13,759 nucleotides of DNA from Lachnospiraceae bacterium (GTDB lineage: Bacteria; Bacillota; Clostridia; Lachnospirales; Lachnospiraceae): contig JAAUZW010000044.1 of NCBI GenBank assembly GCA_014804385.1, forward strand, positions 58,186-71,944. Direction: 5' to 3'. Below are positions 1 through 6,024 of the stretch, one piece after another. Each line of letters begins with the position of its first letter. Position 1 is the first letter of the stretch. Under the pieces are notes generated by a model that saw only the letters and a program-made list of their open reading frames with translations, ran no database searches and was not told the DNA's origin. Position numbers and translations under genes: made by a program.

Positions 1-321
1 TGTGCAAATTATATGGCACATTTTGAGGAATTGAAAGATGATTTTTCGTTTCTGGTAGATTATATGCAAAAAGGTCATATAGAGAATAGTACATTATTTT
101 ACGCAACCACTCCGGAGATGATAGAGGAAGATTTAAAGCAGTATAATTTAAAATTACTTCATCATGTTGCAACTGACGGTCCTGTTTTTGTTTATAGAGA
201 TATAGTTGACCATATGAGCAAAAAAGATTTTGAAGCATTTATGGATATACATTTGAGTTTATGTGACAAAAAGAGTAATTTGGGATATAGTGAACATGGA
301 CTGATTGTGGCGCAAAAGTAA
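1..321 (+). CDS. SAM-dependent methyltransferase, C-terminal fragment
   Basis: The reading frame is open from the first base of the window, so this is the 3' end of a gene starting upstream; the ATG at 13 is probably internal. The visible 106 residues resemble the C-terminal lid region of class I SAM-dependent methyltransferases common in clostridia: a stretch LKLLHHVATDG, then an acidic/hydrophobic helix (MSKKDFEAFMDIHLSLC) and a closing GYSEHGLIVAQK strand. The SAM-binding Rossmann core (GxGxG) would lie outside the window, so catalysis and substrate cannot be judged. The assignment rests on recalled family resemblance of the C-terminus only. Base composition is more AT-rich than in the rtcB region further right. 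Confidence 0.6.
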   Translation, partial: CANYMAHFEELKDDFSFLVDYMQKGHIENSTLFYATTPEMIEEDLKQYNLKLLHHVATDGPVFVYRDIVDHMSKKDFEAFMDIHLSLCDKKSNLGYSEHGLIVAQK

Positions 322-392
322 TATGTTGATTGTCAACTCTATCAGTATATAGTTACGGGATTAGGGGATATAAGAAAACGGAGAAAATAGAC

Positions 393-748
393 ATGGCATA
401 TCCGATGGTACATTTAAAGGTGGCATATGAACTGCTTGCGCGGTACGGTGAAGGACACATAGAGCGACCGGGAGATCTCATGCTTGGGTCTGTCGCGCCG
501 GATGCGGTACATTTTCACAATGAATATGATGTTTCGCTGAAGGAGAGAAGCCATCTATGGAAGTTTGGACCGCGCTGGGGTATAACGCTTGACAGCGAAG
601 AGAAGATCTTGCACGGCAGAAACAATCGCTTTTAGTTGAACAGTTTACCGGAGAGAAAGCGTATGAAGTGAGTGGGTATCAGTTTTGCACGAAGGATATT
701 ATGGGGGAATTTGTGAAAAAGTGCGTGGAGGAAATAAGGTTAAGATGA
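393..748 (+). pseudogene. Decayed zinc-dependent phospholipase C-like gene
   Basis: The ATG at 393 has a GGAG site at 380-383. It opens 80 residues reading MAYPMVHLKVAYELLARYG, then GDLMLGSVAPDAVHFH and SHLWKFGPRWGIT, which resembles the N-terminus of the zinc-dependent phospholipase C family (the conserved MVHL and PDAVH segments carry likely metal-binding His/Asp). The frame ends at a TAG at 633-635. A second open frame (593-748) continues with EQFTGEKAYEVSGYQF and ends in a helical VKKCVEEIRLR tail that looks like the family's C-terminus. Together the pieces give about 120 residues against the roughly 230 I expect for the family. A frameshift plus loss of the middle is therefore the simplest reading. 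The stop at 746-748 abuts the next gene's ATG at 750. A functional short protein from 393 to 635 cannot be excluded. Confidence 0.6.
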
Positions 749-749
749 T

Positions 750-1691
750 ATGAGAAAAAAGTTGATGAAAGTTTTGTTAAGTATTTACATAGTTGCTATT
801 GCTGTGCCTTTTTCCGCCTGTGCGAATCAGGCAGATTATGACGGGAATGAAGAGGTATCCCAGATGCAGATAAATATTTCGGAGCAGGAAAGTGAAACTG
901 ACGAGGAGCAGGAACCGGAAGAAGCGCAGGAGACAACTTTGGAATCAAGCTTGGAAGCGGAAATGGAATCAGAATCGGAGTCGGAAGTGGAAGTGGCAGC
1001 AGAACCAGAGTCGGAAGCGGAAATGGTGACGGATGTGAATGGACCGGTGGAAGTATCGGCATTGGATTATGATTCGTTTCAAAGCAGAATGACCGATGAG
1101 GAATGGGAGGGCTTTCAACAGTATTTTCCTGTGCTGAAGGAGAATGCGGTATTTCATTATACGGATTTTGGTGATGGAGAGGAGTTGAACAAAAACGGGG
1201 AGCCTAAGAATAAGGGAGAGTATCTGTTGTATGAGCGTTATATGTCTGAGGAGACAATGGATATCAATCGTTATGTGGAAAACTATTCCGAGTCTGGCAT
1301 TGAATGGAAAGTGGAAGACATACGTGTGTTTGATTTAGATGGAGATGGTGTGCAGGAGTTGATCATTCAGTGGGCACCTAGCGGAATTGCAAATCTTTTG
1401 GTTTTGCACTGTGAGAAGGGAGAATTTTACGGATGGGAAATCATGTACAGAGGTTTCGAGGGACTGCAAACGAATGGCGTTTACGTTAGTTCCGGTGGGG
1501 CGGGGGCTAATCGTTGGAAACGCATTCGGTTTGATAACGGGAGTTGGCTGGAGGAAGTGTTGTTTGAAGAAAACTGGGGAGAATACTATGTGAACGGAGA
1601 AGCGGCGGATGAGGATACTTTTTTGCAGCAGGTTGATTTTTATGAAGCAGAAGAAGTAACAAGCTATGAACCAATGCGGAGTATGAATTGA
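750..1691 (+). CDS. Putative acidic lipoprotein with DxDGDG calcium-loop motif
   Basis: Uncharacterised 313-residue secreted protein. The N-terminus is a typical lipoprotein signal: MRKKLMK basic start, a hydrophobic stretch LLSIYIVAIAVP, and a lipobox FSAC with the modified cysteine at residue 24. Residues about 34-98 are a low-complexity linker very rich in Glu and Ser, probably a wall-spanning spacer. The folded part follows (about 100-313) and contains FDLDGDGVQELII at about 194-206. That segment is an EF-hand/FG-GAP-like DxDxDG loop often found in Lachnospiraceae lipoproteins, suggesting Ca2+ binding. The start is supported by AAGG at 736-739. It faces the WYL genes convergently across a 17-bp gap. 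Function is unknown; surface binding or sensing is only an inference. Confidence 0.8.
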   Translation: MRKKLMKVLLSIYIVAIAVPFSACANQADYDGNEEVSQMQINISEQESETDEEQEPEEAQETTLESSLEAEMESESESEVEVAAEPESEAEMVTDVNGPVEVSALDYDSFQSRMTDEEWEGFQQYFPVLKENAVFHYTDFGDGEELNKNGEPKNKGEYLLYERYMSEETMDINRYVENYSESGIEWKVEDIRVFDLDGDGVQELIIQWAPSGIANLLVLHCEKGEFYGWEIMYRGFEGLQTNGVYVSSGGAGANRWKRIRFDNGSWLEEVLFEENWGEYYVNGEAADEDTFLQQVDFYEAEEVTSYEPMRSMN

Positions 1692-1696
1692 TTTGG

Positions 1697-1719
1697 GGGA
1701 GGTTTATATTACGCCTCCC
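1697..1719. terminator. Possible shared hairpin at convergent gene ends
   Basis: GGGAGG (1697-1702) pairs with CCTCCC (1714-1719) around an 11-nt AT-rich loop, between the lipoprotein stop and the 3' end of the minus-strand WYL gene, overlapping the latter's TAA (1709-1711). Neither strand has a good U-run after the stem, so this is a weak terminator candidate at best. Confidence 0.3.
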
Positions 1720-2728
1720 GTCCTGCAGGCGGCACAAGGCTCATCTGTCTTTGCAGTCTTGCTTTCAGACTGTTCAGGAATCTTTCATTTTCGAGCACAG
1801 TGAGCATAGGCCCAAAGGACATGACTTCGATCAGCAGTTCGGTTTCCATATTCTGATTATAATAGATGAGGCATTCATAGGTGTTCTCATCTATTTTTGT
1901 AGTATTTTTTTCATAGTTTGCAAAATGCAGCATGGCGCGCTCAAGGGCATTGCGTTTGTTTACAATGCGCAGTTTAAGAGGTTCTTTATAGTAAGAGCAT
2001 TGAATCATAGCGTCTAAGTCCACAGGGGAGGACAGTGTTTTTGGCATTAGCTTTACGCTCTGAATGCGGGAAACATTCAGAATCTCCAGTTTCATTCGTC
2101 CGTCCGTTTGCGTTTCATGACGCGAAGATGAATTAAAAATCGAATGAGAAGGCTTCAGGGCGAGAATCCGGAATTTGTCATTTTTGACCGAGTATTCCAG
2201 ACGGGCGGGAATATAGTGGTGATGTACGCGGTTTCCGTTCGGGGAGGTGTAGTCAATGTCCACGTACCGTTTCTGTTTCTGTGCCTGAAGCAGAGTTCGA
2301 AAGCAGTTTCGATAGTTTTCATCTTCGTAGGGATCGCTATCGGCGAAACGGTCGAAATAATAAAACTGTTCCTGCTTCCAAAGCGGAGCCACCAAAGTCA
2401 GCATCTTATCCAATTCTTCCAATTGCTCCTGTTCCAGAAATAACCCTATGCGCGGGTCGGACAGCAAGGCCTTAAGATAGGACTTCTCAAGATCGGAAAC
2501 AGGGGTGATAAAGGAGGATGAGAGTCGGGAACGGTATAGCTTACCATCCTTTTCAAATAAATTCCATGTGCCGTCTTCCAGCTTGGGGATGATGGAGAGA
2601 AGGCTCTCTTCAAAGCCTTCGCTGCAGATCCGGCGGCGGATGTCCTGTATGGTCAGTGTGTCCTGACTGCACAGCAAATGTCTTAACACCTGATAGTAGC
2701 AGCTATATATTTCTGAGAACAATTCCAT
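1709..2728 (-). CDS. WYL domain-containing transcriptional regulator (distal gene)
   Basis: A 339-residue protein with the layout of WYL regulators: a helical N-terminal part (about 1-110) that probably carries a degenerate winged helix, a WYL-like beta domain around 150-240 (YVDIDYTSPNGN, HYIPARLEYS, KFRILALKPS), and a C-terminal extension (about 245-335) like the WCX segment. WYL domains are ligand-sensing modules that in several families respond to nucleic acids or nucleotides. It lies 15 bp downstream of a second WYL gene with its own GGGAG site before the ATG, so the two are almost certainly co-transcribed. Its N-terminal DNA-binding region is less clear than in the partner, so it may act as a heteromeric co-regulator. 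Divergent placement next to rtcB suggests that it controls that operon (inference). Confidence 0.82.
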   Translation of the reverse strand: MELFSEIYSCYYQVLRHLLCSQDTLTIQDIRRRICSEGFEESLLSIIPKLEDGTWNLFEKDGKLYRSRLSSSFITPVSDLEKSYLKALLSDPRIGLFLEQEQLEELDKMLTLVAPLWKQEQFYYFDRFADSDPYEDENYRNCFRTLLQAQKQKRYVDIDYTSPNGNRVHHHYIPARLEYSVKNDKFRILALKPSHSIFNSSSRHETQTDGRMKLEILNVSRIQSVKLMPKTLSSPVDLDAMIQCSYYKEPLKLRIVNKRNALERAMLHFANYEKNTTKIDENTYECLIYYNQNMETELLIEVMSFGPMLTVLENERFLNSLKARLQRQMSLVPPAGREA

Positions 2729-2743
2729 AAGTTTTCTCCCTTT

Positions 2744-3988
2744 TCAGAAGGTTTTTTCTATCTGATACATCCGGCATATCGTCTGTAAATCCCGATAAAA
2801 ACGCTGTTCCACGGATTTGTCCGTACATTCCAGAGACAGGATCCTGCCTGTGAAGGTGCGGATCCAGGGCAACATCTCATTGCAGTCAAATACTTCAATT
2901 TCGTACTGATATACATTCCGTTCTACTCTTGTGACCGTACCGCCCCTGCCTTCACGCTTTAAACGTTCTAGAATATATTGTTCGGAGAGCTCCAGAGCCT
3001 GTATTGTCATAGTCAGCCTGTCAAGATGGCGCCGGTCATTTCCCTGAAAGGATACACCCCACAGATAGCGGCGGTTCCGATCCAGCCGTGCCAGCAGTTC
3101 CTCATATTCCTCCGATTGATCTAAAGGAGTGACGGTTTTGATGGTATCCAGGCGGTAGCAGGTAAAGCGCCTGCTCTTTTTCACATACCCGCACAGAAAA
3201 CGGCGGCCGCTTCTGGTGCTGGTAAAGATTTGCAGGGGCGTACAGTCGGCGGTATTCAGGGCTCCGTTTTTGGAGCTTTTTATTTCCAGGCGTACATCTG
3301 TCTTCCGGTTCATGGCATTCAGAAGGTCGAAAAGGATTTCGTCCTCCAGGGTATGTACGCAGAAGCTGTGTTTCACACGGAAGGTCCGGTTGTGATGATC
3401 CGACTGATCCGAAAGGTAGTTCCCGATGATCCCGAAGTTATCTGCTATCTGATAAAACGCAAGGGCGTCCAGCATGCTCTCATTGGATTTTATCCAGACA
3501 GCAAGACAATTGTCGATGGAAAAGACGACGGTTTTTCCGGATTTCTTTTTATGTAACAGCCCTTCTTTCTCATAGGCGTTGCACTTCCTGCGGACGGTCT
3601 GGATATCGAACAGCGTCTCATACTTTTCAAGCAGCTCGCCTGTTATTTCTTCCACAGTCAATTCCGCGCCATCCTGGAGCAGATCCAGTATCAGAAAATG
3701 GAGCATGATATCGTTGTCGGTGAAGCTTTTCGTTTTCCATACCCGAAATAGAGGGTTGGTGTCAAGGAGGTTGCTGTCTATGGCAAGGGAAATGTTGGAG
3801 CCGTTAGATACGTGGTCTTTCCGCACATGATTCCCAAGCCAGCTTTCCAGACGTCTCCGCTCATTGTCGTAGGTCCGGGGGCTTTTGTCCTTGAATTCAT
3901 CCCTGGTCTTGAAGCCGTAGACAAAAAAATCACGCACATATTCTCTTGTTTTGGGAAAGCTCTTGACCAGCTCCTGAAAATCAGACAT
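2744..3988 (-). CDS. WYL domain-containing transcriptional regulator (proximal gene)
   Basis: A 414-residue protein, first gene of the minus-strand pair. Visible parts: an N-terminal helical segment (1-60) with a TYDNERRRLESWL stretch, a winged-helix-like region at about 92-158 (TVEEITGELLEKYE, then IQTVRRKCNAYEKEGLL as likely recognition helix), a WYL domain at about 210-290 with the diagnostic GRRFLCGY and FTCYRLDTIKTV strands, and a WCX-like C-terminus (about 310-410). The start is supported by GGAGG placed 4-5 bases upstream of the ATG. A candidate promoter lies at 4044-4072, its -35 box overlapping that of rtcB. I infer that it is a ligand-responsive regulator of the divergent rtcB-slipin operon and probably of itself. 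The ligand is unknown; broken RNA or cyclic-phosphate ends would fit the context. Confidence 0.88.
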   Translation of the reverse strand: MSDFQELVKSFPKTREYVRDFFVYGFKTRDEFKDKSPRTYDNERRRLESWLGNHVRKDHVSNGSNISLAIDSNLLDTNPLFRVWKTKSFTDNDIMLHFLILDLLQDGAELTVEEITGELLEKYETLFDIQTVRRKCNAYEKEGLLHKKKSGKTVVFSIDNCLAVWIKSNESMLDALAFYQIADNFGIIGNYLSDQSDHHNRTFRVKHSFCVHTLEDEILFDLLNAMNRKTDVRLEIKSSKNGALNTADCTPLQIFTSTRSGRRFLCGYVKKSRRFTCYRLDTIKTVTPLDQSEEYEELLARLDRNRRYLWGVSFQGNDRRHLDRLTMTIQALELSEQYILERLKREGRGGTVTRVERNVYQYEIEVFDCNEMLPWIRTFTGRILSLECTDKSVEQRFYRDLQTICRMYQIEKTF

Positions 3989-4043
3989 ATTGCCTCCGAT
4001 GAATCGCCGCTGCCGAGCAACGATTTCTTCTTATTTAGGAATA

Positions 4044-4072
4044 AATATAACACACTTCGCAACTTTTTTGAA
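4044..4072 (-). promoter_or_regulatory. Candidate sigma-A promoter for the WYL operon
   Basis: On the minus strand TTCAAA (complement of 4067-4072), a 17-nt spacer and TATATT (complement of 4044-4049) match the -35/-10 consensus at 4/6 and 5/6 positions. It lies about 55 bases before the first WYL start codon. No direct evidence of transcription. Confidence 0.5.
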
Positions 4073-4096
4073 ATGATTATCTGGAAAATGTATCCT
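4068..4096 (+). promoter_or_regulatory. Candidate sigma-A promoter for rtcB
   Basis: TTGAAA (4068-4073), a 17-nt spacer and TATCCT (4091-4096) give a 5/6 and 4/6 match. A better -10 (TATACT, 4096-4101) overlaps but is too far from this -35. The -35 box overlaps that of the divergent WYL promoter. The implied 5' leader is about 95 nt. Confidence 0.4.
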
Positions 4097-4198
4097 ATAC
4101 TGATTTTAGTTCAACAAGCAAAACCAAATAAAGCGCAGCTTTGCATGGGGGACGGCAGATTGACCATATATAACACAGGATGAAAGGATGGAGAGAAT

Positions 4199-5431
4199 AT
4201 GTTTGTATTAAATAATGAGAGAACAAGATTTCCGGTAAAGGTATGGCTGGAGAATGAGAGTGGACTGGAGGAAAACTGCCTGGAGCAGGCATACAACCTG
4301 TCGCAGCTTCCTTTCATACATAAGTGGGTATGTCTGATGCCTGATACCCATGCGGGCAAGGGAATGCCCATCGGCGGAGTGATAGCTGTAAAGGATGTGA
4401 TCATTCCAAATGCGGTGGGAGTAGACATAGGGTGTGGTATGGATTTCATTCCTACCAATATCCGAGTGGAGGACATAAAAGGCATTCAGACCGGAAACGG
4501 CACCCTGATCCAGGCCATCATTGGAAGCATCATGCGGGCGATTCCCTTAAATACAGAGAGATACAAGGTCCCTCAGGAGTCGGAAGTGCTGGATCGTGCG
4601 AAACGGGAAATGGAAAAGTATGAGGAGAATGTGGAGCTGGTGCCACTGATCGAGGACGGATATTTTCAGGTGGGAAGTCTGGGCGGCGGTAATCATTTTA
4701 TCGAGCTTCAGGAAGATCAGGAAGGGTATCTTAGCATTATGATCCACTCCGGAAGCCGCCATCTCGGAAAGGCAATCTGCGATTACTTCCATAAGAAGGC
4801 GAGAGAACTGAACAGAATGTGGCACAGCGAGGTCAGGGATGAGTACCAGCTTTCTTTCCTGCCCGTTCAGACAAAAGAAGGGCAGCAGTATATCAACTGG
4901 ATGAATCTGGCGCTGGATTATGCCTTCGAGAACCGCGCCCGTATGCTGGATAAGACCTGTGCCATTGTGAAAGAGCAGATTGAAAAGCACACGGATCTCA
5001 CAGTGGAATTCGGGGAGGAGATCAACTGCCATCACAACTATGCGGCATTGGAAAATCATTATGACGCCAATGTCTGGGTACATAGGAAAGGTGCCACCAG
5101 AGTGAGGGAAGGAGAAATGGCTGTGATACCGGGAGCCATGGGATCTTACAGCTATGTGGTGGAAGGGAAAGGAAATAAGGAATCCTTCTGCACCTCCTCT
5201 CACGGTGCGGGCAGAAGATACTCCAGATCCGGCGCCATGCAGGCATTCAGCACAGAGCAGGTCATGGTGGATTTGAAAGAGCAGGATGTTGTGCTGGGAA
5301 AGCGCAAGAAAAATGATGTTGCAGAGGAGTGCCGGTTTGCCTATAAGGATATCGACCAGGTCATGGCACAGCAGCTGGATATGGTCACTCCGGTGAAGAA
5401 GCTAAAGACAGTGGGCGTGGTGAAAGGATGA
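4199..5431 (+). CDS. rtcB: RtcB family RNA ligase
   Basis: The 410-residue product is the length of E. coli RtcB (408). RtcB enzymes join RNA 2',3'-cyclic phosphate or 3'-phosphate ends to 5'-OH ends, using GTP and Mn2+ through a His-GMP intermediate. Motifs are intact: GVDIGCGM with metal ligands D76 and C79, GGGNHFIE (162-169), HSGSR with H183, the INCHHNYA segment (H278/H279), VHRKGAT (294-300), the GAMGSYSYVV loop and SSHGAGR with H335 at the guanylylated position. GGAGAG sits 4-5 bases before the ATG. It is transcribed away from two WYL regulators and is followed by a long structured non-coding gap and a slipin gene, probably one operon. No RtcA cyclase or archease is visible. Likely substrates are nuclease-cut tRNAs or other broken RNAs (family knowledge), perhaps also the tRNA-like RNA encoded just downstream (inference). 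Confidence 0.96.
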   Translation: MFVLNNERTRFPVKVWLENESGLEENCLEQAYNLSQLPFIHKWVCLMPDTHAGKGMPIGGVIAVKDVIIPNAVGVDIGCGMDFIPTNIRVEDIKGIQTGNGTLIQAIIGSIMRAIPLNTERYKVPQESEVLDRAKREMEKYEENVELVPLIEDGYFQVGSLGGGNHFIELQEDQEGYLSIMIHSGSRHLGKAICDYFHKKARELNRMWHSEVRDEYQLSFLPVQTKEGQQYINWMNLALDYAFENRARMLDKTCAIVKEQIEKHTDLTVEFGEEINCHHNYAALENHYDANVWVHRKGATRVREGEMAVIPGAMGSYSYVVEGKGNKESFCTSSHGAGRRYSRSGAMQAFSTEQVMVDLKEQDVVLGKRKKNDVAEECRFAYKDIDQVMAQQLDMVTPVKKLKTVGVVKG

Positions 5432-5578
5432 GATCAGGGTTTTCCCGCGGTGGTCAAGTACCCCGCAGTCTGCTGAACAGAAAGATTGATATGGTATCAG
5501 TATTCTGCGGGATATTTGACAAGGCACGGGTATTGGAAGTCACTTCCTGCCCGGCGGTGCCGACAGCGTGCTGTACGG
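5432..5578 (+). ncRNA. Hairpin-rich 5' part of the rtcB-slipin intergenic RNA
   Basis: Directly after the rtcB stop the sequence forms consecutive hairpins and carries no convincing protein. CCCGCAG (5462-5468) pairs with CTGCGGG (5505-5511), enclosing TCTG/CAGA (5469-5472 with 5478-5481). A rod follows: GGCAC/GTGCC (5523-5527 with 5557-5561), GGG/CCC (5528-5530 with 5550-5552) and GGAAG/CTTCC (5535-5539 with 5543-5547). Next comes CCG-ACAG/CTGT-A-CGG (5560-5578), which shares two bases with the rod. I see no good promoter inside, so it is probably made by read-through from rtcB and processed. Folding was done by eye only. Confidence 0.45.
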
Positions 5579-5621
5579 TATTCCACGAATATTCCCACCA
5601 GCTTAACGTGGTGTTAAGTGA

Positions 5622-5700
5622 AGGTTTGTGGTGTCGAGGGTTCGAATCCCTCCCGTGTGAACGGTAGCTCAGTGGGTAGAGTGCACAATGGAAAAGACCT
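5622..5700 (+). ncRNA. Circularly permuted tRNA-like module (Y RNA-like)
   Basis: Elements in order: AGGT and TTGTG (5622-5630) as 5' strand of an anticodon-stem-like helix; GTGTC (5631-5635), the size of a variable loop; a perfect T arm GAGGG-TTCGAAT-CCCTC (5636-5652); an acceptor-like 4-bp stem CCGT/ACGG closed by GTGA, a GNRA tetraloop (5653-5664); TA (5665-5666, like U8-A9); a D arm GCTC-AGTGGGTA-GAGT (5667-5682) with the GG needed for elbow contacts; one base like N26 (5683); and CACAA (5684-5688), which pairs with TTGTG. An 8-nt bulge then leads to ACCT (5697-5700), pairing with AGGT. Every tRNA linker length is kept, but the termini lie in the anticodon stem instead of the acceptor. 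I recall the same permutation for the tRNA-mimic module of bacterial Y RNAs such as YrlA, which is encoded next to rtcBA in Salmonella. No Ro/Rsr gene is visible here. Transcript ends are unknown. Confidence 0.62.
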
Positions 5701-5724
5701 GTAAAGTCTGCGGTTCGAATCCGC
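5695..5724 (+). ncRNA. tRNA-Tyr-like anticodon arm plus T arm fragment
   Basis: AGAC-CTGTAAA-GTCT (5695-5709) has the loop of a tRNA with GUA anticodon (C32, U33, G34-U35-A36), and GCGG-TTCGAAT-CCGC (5710-5724) is a second T arm. They abut with no variable loop, unlike tRNA-Tyr, which has a long one. No acceptor 3' strand or CCA follows, so this is not a working tRNA. The AGAC hairpin competes with the AGGT/ACCT helix of the preceding module. It could be a tRNA remnant or a functional decoy/recognition element of a larger RNA. Confidence 0.45.
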
Positions 5725-5732
5725 CCAAAAGC

Positions 5733-5991
5733 AATACTTTTATCCCGAATTCGGGAACATTCCGCATTCCTGCATCGGTGCTAGTAGGACTTCCGAAGCA
5801 GTGAAAACGTGAGTGTTCTAAATCAGTCTGCGGCTTGAAGGCTGGGGATACCGCAGATTGTAAGCAGGAACAACACTCTGGAAAAGATATTGGGAAGTGG
5901 CGATGATATTCATTTGCAGAGTGCCCTTTCTCCCTACAGTCTGCTGAACCAGGCTTCCGCCTCGGACTGATGAATGAGGGATAAAAGTATT
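5733..5991 (+). ncRNA. Structured RNA domain closed by 14-bp long-range helix
   Basis: AATACTTTTATCCC (5733-5746) is perfectly complementary to GGGATAAAAGTATT (5978-5991), closing a 259-nt domain. Inside are TTCCTGC/GCAGGAA (5767-5773 with 5864-5870), GAGTGTT/AACACTC (5811-5817 with 5872-5878), CAGTCTGCGG/CCGCAGATTG (5824-5833 with 5851-5860, one G-U), CACTCTG/CAGAGTG (5874-5880 with 5917-5923), and a 3' hairpin CAGTCTG/CGGACTG (5937-5943 with 5963-5969) topped by AGGC-ttcc-GCCT (5951-5962). Some of these exclude each other. The domain ends 19 nt before the slipin Shine-Dalgarno site. It matches no RNA class I know. It may be the body of the RNA carrying the tRNA-like head, or a leader controlling slipin. 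Folding by eye only. Confidence 0.55.
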
Positions 5992-6024
5992 ACTAAAACA
6001 GATTAAGATCAGGAGGAGTAAGTT

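Noticed and set aside
330..392. TTG start giving a 101-residue N-terminally extended phospholipase-like product
   Set aside because: The ATG at 393 has a good GGAG site and gives the family's usual N-terminus.
796..1062. Proline/leucine-rich minus-strand reading frame
   Set aside because: It is the complement of the acidic repeat tract of the lipoprotein gene; low complexity creates it.
5516..5521. TTGACA as -35 of a promoter for the intergenic RNA
   Set aside because: No acceptable -10 box lies 16-18 nt downstream.
5428..5667. 79-residue reading frame overlapping the rtcB stop by ATGA
   Set aside because: The overlap looks like translational coupling, but the product matches nothing I know, is interrupted by strong RNA stems and ends inside the tRNA-like module (past its T arm), so structured RNA explains the sequence better.
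5658..5735. A canonical tRNA gene (Tyr, GUA)
   Set aside because: 12 nt instead of 1 separate the D arm from the anticodon arm, there is no variable loop, the T stem has only 4 pairs and no 3' acceptor strand matches TGAACGG.
5462..5949. CRISPR array or insertion sequence explaining the repeats
   Set aside because: Repeat copies are 7-13 nt, irregularly spaced and embedded in different hairpins; no transposase, terminal repeats or cas gene is present.
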